Assembly (NCBI GenBank): GCA_021793275.1
Contig: JAJYTC010000006.1
Coordinates: 1-58,577, forward strand
Direction of reading: 5' to 3'
Source: Deltaproteobacteria bacterium
Lineage (GTDB): Bacteria > Desulfobacterota > Syntrophobacteria > Syntrophobacterales > Syntrophobacteraceae
Length of the DNA: 58,577 nt
Below are positions 52,820 to 58,577 of the stretch, piece after piece. Each line of letters opens with the position of its first letter. Positions within the stretch are counted from its first letter, which is position 1. Made by a program: the position numbers and the translations under genes. The notes beneath the pieces were generated by a model. That model did not search any database, was not told where the DNA came from, and saw only the letters and a program-made list of their open reading frames with translations.

Positions 52820-53887
52820 ATGAGCAAATTATTCGAACCGTTGAAGATCAGGCAAATCGAGTTTAAAAACCGCATCTTCGTCTCACCCATGTGCCAGTAT
52901 TCCAGTAATGACGGAATGCCTACGGACTGGCACATGGTTCATCTTGGCAGCCGCGCGGTGGGCGGAGCGGCATTGGTGATGGTGGAAGCAACGGCGGTAT
53001 CGCCTGAAGGGCGCATCTCGCCATTTGACAGCGGGATGTGGTCGGAAGACCACGGCCGGGCGTTTAAACGCATCACTGCTTTTATAAAGGGCCAGGGGGC
53101 GGCGCCGGGCATCCAGCTCGCCCACGCCGGGCGTAAAGCCGCAACCGACGCACCATGGCGCGGAGGAAAACCGCTGTCTGAAAATGAAGGCGGATGGCAG
53201 CCGATCGCTCCAAGCCCCATCGCGTTTGACGAAGAATCGCAGACGCCCCGCGAGATCACGCGGGAAGACATCGAGGAGCTGGCTTCACAATTTTTGGCGG
53301 CGGCCCGCTACAGTTTAGAGGCAGGTTTCGAGGTCCTCGAAATTCACATGGCCCACGGGTATCTGCTGCATGAATTCCTCTCGCCCCTTTCCAACCGCCG
53401 GACCGATGAATACGGCGGCGAGCTTGAAAACCGGATGCGCTTTCCTCTCACGGTCGCCAAAGCCCTGAGGCAGGCATGGCCCGGCCATTTGCCGGTTTTT
53501 GTCCGCATCTCCTGCACGGACTGGATTGAAGGCGGATGGGATTTGGCCCAATCCGTGGAGTTCTGCCGCCGGCTGAAAACGCTTGGTATAGACCTGGTCG
53601 ATTGTTCCAGCGGCGCCCTGGCGCCCTACGCCACAATTCCAGCCGGTCCTGGGTTCCAGGTCCCCTTCGCGGCTGCCGTAAGGCGGGAGGCGCAAATAGC
53701 TACGGGGGCGGTTGGCGTGATTACCGATCCGGCACAGGCCGAGCAGATAATCGCCACGGGCCAGGCGGATGCGGTTCTGTTGGGACGCGAATTCCTGCGT
53801 CAGCCGTACTGGCCGCTCCATGCGGCAAAGGCGCTTAACGTTGATATACCCTGGCCTGCGCAATATTTGCGCGCAAAACGCGTCTGA
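52820..53887 (+). CDS. NADH:flavin oxidoreductase, Old Yellow Enzyme family (YqjM-like)
   Basis: 355 aa from ATG 52820; a GTG at 52787 would add 11 residues. FMN-binding TIM barrel: LFEPLKIRQIEFKNRIFVSP, then PMCQYSS, which has the Cys typical of the YqjM class; the QLAHAGRKA and EIHMAHGYLLHEFLSPLSNR motifs (split as EIHMAHGYLLHEF and LSPLSNR) follow, with the substrate-binding histidines. It reduces activated C=C bonds using NAD(P)H. The cupin gene follows by 30 bp and may be co-transcribed. Confidence 0.9.
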   Translation: MSKLFEPLKIRQIEFKNRIFVSPMCQYSSNDGMPTDWHMVHLGSRAVGGAALVMVEATAVSPEGRISPFDSGMWSEDHGRAFKRITAFIKGQGAAPGIQLAHAGRKAATDAPWRGGKPLSENEGGWQPIAPSPIAFDEESQTPREITREDIEELASQFLAAARYSLEAGFEVLEIHMAHGYLLHEFLSPLSNRRTDEYGGELENRMRFPLTVAKALRQAWPGHLPVFVRISCTDWIEGGWDLAQSVEFCRRLKTLGIDLVDCSSGALAPYATIPAGPGFQVPFAAAVRREAQIATGAVGVITDPAQAEQIIATGQADAVLLGREFLRQPYWPLHAAKALNVDIPWPAQYLRAKRV

Positions 53888-53917
53888 TTCGCATTTTTGG
53901 GACCTGAGAGGAAAGTC

Positions 53918-54283
53918 ATGAAAGCCGAGGTGCTAAGGGGCGGTGCAAAAGAGGAATTCGAAACGCAGGAGCGCTGCCGTATCCTGGAGGTCGCCAACGA
54001 TCCGGACGACGAATTCGTCTCCATCGCCCGCGCAAGGATTGCCAGCGGGGGCGTTACGGCTTTGCACGCTCTTAGAGGCGTAGCCGAGAGATATTTGATC
54101 GTTTCCGGAAAAGGGAGGGTCGAGCTTGGCGGACAGGCGCCCCTAGAGGTTTTCGAAGGCGATGTCGTGAGAATTCCGCCCGGTGTTGCCCAGCGCATAG
54201 CAAATACCGGGACCGGCGATCTTATCTTCTACTGCATATGCACGCCCCCTTTCCGGCAGGATTGCTACCAGGCCCTGGAATGA
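53918..54283 (+). CDS. cupin domain protein
   Basis: 121 aa from ATG 53918, which has GAGAGGAAAG upstream; the TTG at 53897 would add seven residues. Core cupin segments are HALRGVAERYLIVSGKGRVE and FEGDVVRIPPGVAQRIANTG, with the metal histidines and glutamate in the expected order. No enzymatic role can be assigned. It is downstream of the OYE gene and converges on the Cys-rich protein gene with five bases between stops. Confidence 0.85.
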   Translation: MKAEVLRGGAKEEFETQERCRILEVANDPDDEFVSIARARIASGGVTALHALRGVAERYLIVSGKGRVELGGQAPLEVFEGDVVRIPPGVAQRIANTGTGDLIFYCICTPPFRQDCYQALE

Positions 54284-54288
54284 AAGCC

Positions 54289-54798
54289 TCATTTGGCTTT
54301 TTGCCGAATAAAGCCCTTTATGCGTTCATGCAGGACGAAAAGAAGGTCCATTTCCGCCCCGTTGGCTTCCTGGAGCTGCAAAAGCATTTCCGGCGGGATG
54401 GTTTTCTGCAGCTTGCTGCAGAGGTAGTTTATGCATAAAATCTCCCGGGCCTTCAGAATGCACCCGCCCTCGCCCAGAAAACGACAGCTTTTCGAAAAAT
54501 TTCCGGATTCGGGCAGCGTTACGCCGAACAGGAGATTTATCAGCAGAAGCTCAGGGCTGTAACGGTTCTCTATCCCGGCGCCGCAGCAGCTTCCCCCCTC
54601 CTCTTCCTCGCAGATTTGGCATACGCGGGAAACACCCGAGCGGAGGCTCAACTCGCTCGAAGCCTTGATTCCGGCCGAAAGTTCCTCGAGCCGGGCGGAT
54701 ATCTCAGGGTCCCTTTTCAACTCGTCGCCCCACCTGAGATAAAGGCGCCCGGCGACAGATATTTTTTCGCTTATCGTTTCTCCGGTCCGGAAATCCAT
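54289..54798 (-). CDS. uncharacterised cysteine-rich protein
   Basis: 169 aa from ATG 54798, without a clear ribosome binding site. At least nine cysteines are grouped in the middle and end: VCQICEEEEGGSCCGAGIE, then SCRFLGEGGCILKAREILC, INYLC. The spacing could bind metal or an Fe-S cluster. Function is unknown. It ends the transcript started by the sigma-54 activator gene 13 bp upstream, and a functional link to it is inferred only from position. Confidence 0.6.
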   Translation of the reverse strand: MDFRTGETISEKISVAGRLYLRWGDELKRDPEISARLEELSAGIKASSELSLRSGVSRVCQICEEEEGGSCCGAGIENRYSPELLLINLLFGVTLPESGNFSKSCRFLGEGGCILKAREILCINYLCSKLQKTIPPEMLLQLQEANGAEMDLLFVLHERIKGFIRQKAK

Positions 54799-54811
54799 CA
54801 CTTTTAGCGCA

Positions 54812-56347
54812 TTATTTTCTGATATTGAGTTTTTTCATCCTCGAATCGAAAGTCGAACGGTTCACGCCCGCCTCCTTTGCGGCGCGGGTTATGTTCCATT
54901 TATTCTTTTCGAGTAGATGAAGGACATACCGGCGCTCGAGTTCCTCCCAGGAGCACCCGTCAAAAAAGCTGCCGTTCCCGGCGCTGTTTGCGCCATTGGC
55001 CCCTTCGTCCGGAGGGGGCTTTTGTTCCAAACGGCAGGGGACCGTTCGAATGAAATGATTCGACAGGTCTTCCCGAACCACAATCTCTCCGGGAGTAATA
55101 ACGATGATGTACTTGACGAAGTTTTCAAGTTCCCGAACGTTTCCGGGCCATTCATATTCGAGCAAAAAGTTGAGCGCGTCTTCGGAAAACCTCTTGCGGG
55201 CAGTCCCGAGCCGCAGCGCCTCCCTGCTCAAAAAATGGTCGAGAAGAAGGGGTATGTCCTGCGGCCTTTCGCGAAGAGCGGGAACATGCAGGGGTAAAAC
55301 ATTCAACCGGTAGAAAAGGTCCTCCCGAAAATTCTCCCTGACGATTTCACTTTGCAAATCACGATTGGTGGCCGAAATTATCCTTACGTTCACCTTTCTG
55401 GGCCGTGCGTTTCCAATCGGCTTTATCTCTCCGTCCTGGAGCACGCGCAGAATCCTTGCCTGGAGCTGAAGGGGCATATCGCCGATCTCGTCGAGGAAAA
55501 CGGTCCCGCCATTGGCGGACTCGAAAAGCCCCGGATTGGTCTTCAAAGCGCCTGTGAAAGCGCCCTTTTCATAGCCGAAAAGCTCGCTTTCGAGCAAGGT
55601 GTCGGGGATGCAACTGCAATTTTGCGCCAGAAACGGCCCGCCGCTTCTACCGCTCAGCCGGTGAATCTCTCTGGCAAGAAGCTCCTTGCCCGATCCGCTC
55701 TCGCCGGTGATCAGCACGGGAAAATCCGTTCTTGCATACTCCGCGGCACGCTTCCTGACCGCAAGCAAAGCAGCGCTCCTGCCGACCATGACGCCCGGGT
55801 CGCCGATCGCTTCGAGGGTCTGCTTCAGTTTGAGATTTTCCTGCGCTTGTTTGGAAAAAACCAGGGAGTTGCTGAGAGCTATCGACCCGATGTCTATCAA
55901 TTGCTGCAAAAGATCGAGGTAGCTCCGTTCGAGATTCAGACGATTCCCGCCTGCGCTTGTATCGATTATCTGGACCGCCCCGTAGACCTCGCCGCTCTTC
56001 AGGAACAGCGGAAAACAGAGTATAAGTTTGCTCTTGACGTCGATCTTCCGTTCGGCCTGCCAAAAATGACGGCCGTCCTTGCCCGCTTCGGCGACGGTCA
56101 TTTTGCCGTTTTCGATAACCCAGCCCACAATGCTGCTTTGGCCGAAACCAATGGTCATCGACTTGATATTCTCACTTTGCGCCCCCACAGCTTCGATGCA
56201 CGTGTAGCCACGTTCGCTCCGCACCCATATCGACCCCCGCTCGACGTTTTGCAAATCGAGCAGTGCAGACAAAAATTTTTTCTGCAGTTTCTCAGGGTCG
56301 AGTTCCTCTGATACGGCCCGATAGAAATCGAACGGTTTATCCACCAT
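54812..56347 (-). CDS. GAF-domain sigma-54-dependent transcriptional activator
   Basis: 511 aa. The GAF sensor (about 1-170) is followed by the AAA+ domain with Walker A GESGSGKE, the sigma-54 contact loop [12 protein letters not shown], the Walker [21 protein letters not shown] and the arginine-finger region ([20 protein letters not shown], split [10 protein letters not shown] and [10 protein letters not shown]). A Fis-type HTH ends the protein ([20 protein letters not shown]). It activates sigma-54 promoters in response to a ligand bound by GAF. GGAGA lies before the ATG. Confidence 0.93.
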   Translation of the reverse strand: MVDKPFDFYRAVSEELDPEKLQKKFLSALLDLQNVERGSIWVRSERGYTCIEAVGAQSENIKSMTIGFGQSSIVGWVIENGKMTVAEAGKDGRHFWQAERKIDVKSKLILCFPLFLKSGEVYGAVQIIDTSAGGNRLNLERSYLDLLQQLIDIGSIALSNSLVFSKQAQENLKLKQTLEAIGDPGVMVGRSAALLAVRKRAAEYARTDFPVLITGESGSGKELLAREIHRLSGRSGGPFLAQNCSCIPDTLLESELFGYEKGAFTGALKTNPGLFESANGGTVFLDEIGDMPLQLQARILRVLQDGEIKPIGNARPRKVNVRIISATNRDLQSEIVRENFREDLFYRLNVLPLHVPALRERPQDIPLLLDHFLSREALRLGTARKRFSEDALNFLLEYEWPGNVRELENFVKYIIVITPGEIVVREDLSNHFIRTVPCRLEQKPPPDEGANGANSAGNGSFFDGCSWEELERRYVLHLLEKNKWNITRAAKEAGVNRSTFDSRMKKLNIRK

Positions 56348-56704
56348 TGACTCTCCGCTGAAGAGGCCCGGCGGGGGGCAGTTTCTCCATTCAAGTAATT
56401 CAAGAATGCGCCCGGCCTTATATATCGGCCGCTATCTCAATATAGAATGGCCCATACGGATTCCTCTTAATCCATCGCATGTCTGCTATGCGAGGTCAAG
56501 ATGGAAAAACGGGTCGCAGGTGAAACGGGGTGGCGCCGCGCACAGGTCCTTATAGGACAACCGCTTGACGGGTTTTTCAGGACTTATCGGAAAAGAGCAA
56601 AGACAGGAGAGCGGGGAGCTGTGCTCCCGCACCCCCCAAAGGGTCCGGATCGCACGGCGCAACCCCGCTTAAGAAAACTCTTCGATCACTCGTCTTGTCC
56701 GGGA
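56348..56704. other. intergenic region with repeat family A
   Basis: 357 bp. It contains a family A repeat at 56611-56643 and no supported gene. The DNA between 56480 and 56600 has no recognisable coding frame. Confidence 0.45.
56611..56643. repeat. dispersed GC-rich palindromic repeat, family A, copy 3
   Basis: GCGGGGAGCTGTGCTCCCGC followed by ACCCCCCAAAGGG. GCGGGAGC and GCTCCCGC-type arms pair, and the end carries an extra CCCC...GGG. Same block order as the copies at 331-362 and 16101-16132. Confidence 0.6.
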
Positions 56705-56992
56705 TCACATCGAACACTCTCCCACACACTCGAACCAGGCTTTTCGCCTCATCCCCCCGATGGTCTCGATCGACTCGGGACCTCCGTTGTTATACTCGGC
56801 GACAATCCTGTAAACGCTTGACTCCGACAGACCAGTGTGTCTGGCTATCTCGGCGAGCGGTCTTGGATCGACCAGCAGATTATAGATTACGAGCCATTTT
56901 TGAAACTTCAGAAATCCCGATGACATACACATCTTCATTTTGACTTCGTCAGCAGATAGATAGCCTGCTACGTCCGATCCCTGTAGATTCAT
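56705..56992 (-). pseudogene. IS630-type transposase N-terminal helix-turn-helix fragment
   Basis: 95 aa. FLKFQKWLVIYNLLVDPRPL followed by AEIARHTGLSESSVYRIVAEYN and GGPESIE matches the N-terminal HTH of IS630-family transposases (or their separate HTH ORF). The catalytic DDE part and terminal repeats are not present downstream. A strong GAGGAGGGG lies before the ATG, so it may still be expressed as a stand-alone DNA-binding protein; transposition is impossible without the rest. Confidence 0.6.
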
Positions 56993-57177
56993 ATTCCCCT
57001 CCTCGCACCCTTGTATATGTTGCGATGAATCCTGGTTATTTCACACACAACTTTTATATTGGAAAGCAAAAGCAACATGAATGGAGTAATTTACTTAAAG
57101 GCAGCCTCCTAGCGCCGTATTTTGAATTTTATGCAGTAGGGAAAAAGTATGGAAGGATGTGGAAATTGCCGCATTCA

Positions 57178-57588
57178 TCAAAGAACCGGGGCGTTGGCGT
57201 GCCCCCCCGTTGTCTTGCCCCTCTCCAGTAGGAAGGACTTTACAAAATTGGCTATCTCATCGCTCCTGGTGTTCCCCTTAGTGAAAAAGTGACTTGCTCC
57301 GCATCCGAAAGCCGCGGCCCTGTACTCGGGAATGTCATGACTGGTCAGAATCACGACCTGTCTCGCGGGATCGATTGCCTTGATCTTCCTGGTTGTCTCC
57401 AGGCCGTTCATGCCCGGCAGCCTGATGTCCATAAAGATCAGCTCGGCGTTCATCGTCTCCAATTTCTTGAGAGCTTCCTCGCCGTTGGATGCTTCCTCTA
57501 TCTGAATCTGCGGAAATCTATGTTTCAATAATTCCCTCAGCGACTTTCGAAATACCGCATTATCCTCCACCAGCAGGATAAAACTCAT
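57178..57588 (-). CDS. response regulator, receiver domain only
   Basis: 136 aa. Acceptor D54 in IFMDIRLPGMNG, acidic pair ED at 8-9, and switch residues ILTSHD and FTKGNT. No output domain follows. The sequence after the lysine (KGNTRSDEI) differs from the canonical KPF, so it may interact with a partner differently. No histidine kinase gene is adjacent; the NarL-type regulator lies divergently about 390 bp away. Confidence 0.88.
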   Translation of the reverse strand: MSFILLVEDNAVFRKSLRELLKHRFPQIQIEEASNGEEALKKLETMNAELIFMDIRLPGMNGLETTRKIKAIDPARQVVILTSHDIPEYRAAAFGCGASHFFTKGNTRSDEIANFVKSFLLERGKTTGGHANAPVL

Positions 57589-57980
57589 TTCCTTCCGGCC
57601 CCCTCGCTTCCCAGGCGCAACAGCAGTTTGTAGGTCTACCTTATTTGAGAAGAATAACCCATTATTCTACGAGCACCGCAGGGCCGTAAATACATGATTT
57701 CCAGTAATCGGAAATGGTAGATGCTGTATTTTAGTGAGGCAGAAAGCGCGTTTATCTCCAGTTTGCAAAATACTGGTAAATTGTATCGACTTGAAGTACA
57801 ATAATATCATAAGTGGCTTCTTACTTACGACCCGGCCATCGTGCAGGCCCTTATGGGAGTTTCGGGCGGGCTTGCGCAGAGGCGGCTCTTCGTCAGTGAG
57901 TATTTCAGGCAAAGCCGGACCGGATTCAAAATCGGGACAGACCGGGTAGTCGGTTCTCTGTCTCAGGGAAGGTTTAGCAC
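57589..57980. other. divergent intergenic region between two response-regulator genes
   Basis: 392 bp. It includes a 7-bp hairpin (ATTTCC, AGTAATC, GGAAAT) near 57700 and an AT-rich zone 57775-57815 (TTGTAT ... TAATAT, 15-bp spacing) that may be the promoter of the rightward gene. No gene was found. Confidence 0.4.
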
Positions 57981-58577
57981 ATGCCGGATAGAAAAAAAAT
58001 CGTAATCGCCGAAGATCATACAATCCTCAGAGAAGGGTTGAGAATGCTTCTTTCGTCCAACCCCGGCTTCGAGGTGGTTGGGGAAGCGCAGGACGGGCTG
58101 GAAGCCATTCGCCTTGTGGATTCCATGAAACCCGACCTGATCCTGATGGATCTTTCCATGCCGAGGATGAATGGAGGGGGGGCAATTCCGGAAATCAAGA
58201 AACAAAGCCCTTCGACAAAAATTCTTGTGCTAACCGTCCATAAGACCGAAGAACACATCCTGACCGCTTTAAAAACAGGCGCCGACGGCTATGTCCTCAA
58301 GGATGCAACCCATGGGGAATTAATGCTGGCCATCGAACATATTTTCTCGGGAAAAAGCTATCTTAGCCCGGGCATTTCGGAAAAAGTCATCGAGGGCTAT
58401 CTGGAGGGAAGAAAGAATGTTAAGGCCTCCAGTTCCTGGGATACTCTAACGCAGCGCGAACGCGAAATATTGAAGATGATCGCCGAAGGCTACAGAAACA
58501 AGGATATCGCCAATTATTTGTGCATAAGCGCCAAGACCGTCGAAAAACACCGTGCCAACCTGATGAAAAAACACCCC
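57981..58577 (+). CDS. NarL/LuxR-family response regulator, cut by window edge
   Basis: 199 codons to the window end. Receiver domain with D57 in ILMDLSMPRMNG and K in VLKDATHG, followed by a LuxR-type HTH (LTQREREILKMIAEGYRNKD, IANYLCISAKTVEKHRANLM). The stop lies beyond the window but only a few residues should remain. AAGG lies upstream of the ATG at 57981. Its kinase is not in view. Confidence 0.9.
   Translation, partial: MPDRKKIVIAEDHTILREGLRMLLSSNPGFEVVGEAQDGLEAIRLVDSMKPDLILMDLSMPRMNGGGAIPEIKKQSPSTKILVLTVHKTEEHILTALKTGADGYVLKDATHGELMLAIEHIFSGKSYLSPGISEKVIEGYLEGRKNVKASSSWDTLTQREREILKMIAEGYRNKDIANYLCISAKTVEKHRANLMKKHP

Overview
The window reads as chromosome of an anaerobic sulfate-reducing or syntrophic member of the Desulfobacterota (the former Deltaproteobacteria). 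Three things point there: a complete qmoABC set, whose complex passes electrons between quinone and APS reductase; a 2-oxoacid:ferredoxin oxidoreductase operon with its own FAD/Fe-S subunit; and abundant iron-sulfur and flavin proteins. A Syntrophobacter-like organism is a reasonable guess but is inference only. No tRNA, rRNA, CRISPR array, phage or complete insertion sequence was seen.

Layout. 1-3.7 kb: 5' end of kdtA (lipid A/Kdo), a CpsB-type PHP phosphatase, a DegT-type sugar aminotransferase and an MBL-fold hydrolase. 3.7-11.7 kb: a nine-gene chemotaxis operon on the minus strand, cheW-cheR-cheD-cheY-cheX-cheB-cheY-cheA-cheZ, without receptor or flagellar genes. 11.9-16.2 kb: imuB-dnaE2, a translesion mutasome pair with a catalytically dead ImuB and no imuA. 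16.5-23.1 kb: an SLC13-type permease with internal RCK_C domains, a GYD protein, an NDUFA9-like reductase, a molybdopterin oxidoreductase with an altered Fe-S motif, a DUF2442 protein and a cupin. 23.2-29.7 kb: nitrogen control, with glnA behind a near-consensus sigma-54 promoter and an operon nadE-glnB-glnD. 30.1-34.5 kb: a CoA-transferase/GNAT fusion, a HAD phosphatase and minCDE on one strand. 34.8-41.6 kb: a PC4-like protein, qmoABC and rmuC. 42.3-48.2 kb: a CoA-binding protein, a ferredoxin, and the operon of an XRE-cupin regulator with porG, a GltD-like FAD/Fe-S protein, porA and porB. 48.5-52.6 kb: accessory DNA with a patatin, an SH3 protein and worn toxin-antitoxin-like genes (a truncated HEPN, a DUF4258/DUF2283 deletion fusion, and an intact DUF433/DUF5615 pair). 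52.8-58.6 kb: an OYE-type flavin oxidoreductase, a cupin, a Cys-rich protein paired with a GAF/sigma-54 activator, an IS630-type HTH remnant, a stand-alone receiver and the start of a NarL-type regulator.

How parts work together. GlnD modifies PII (GlnB) and PII signals nitrogen state; NadE and GlnA are glutamine-linked enzymes in the same block. ImuB carries a clamp-binding motif and would bring DnaE2 to damaged DNA. The por operon carries its own regulator, with a palindrome overlapping the predicted start of transcription.

Intergenic DNA is unusually structured. Three families of dispersed short repeats and several long inverted repeats lie between genes, and one repeat copy has been absorbed into the C-terminus of DnaE2. 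The best candidates for something new are the Asp-substituted Fe-S motif of the molybdoenzyme, the repeat families, the structured glnB-glnD and minE-distal elements, and the decayed toxin-antitoxin zone.
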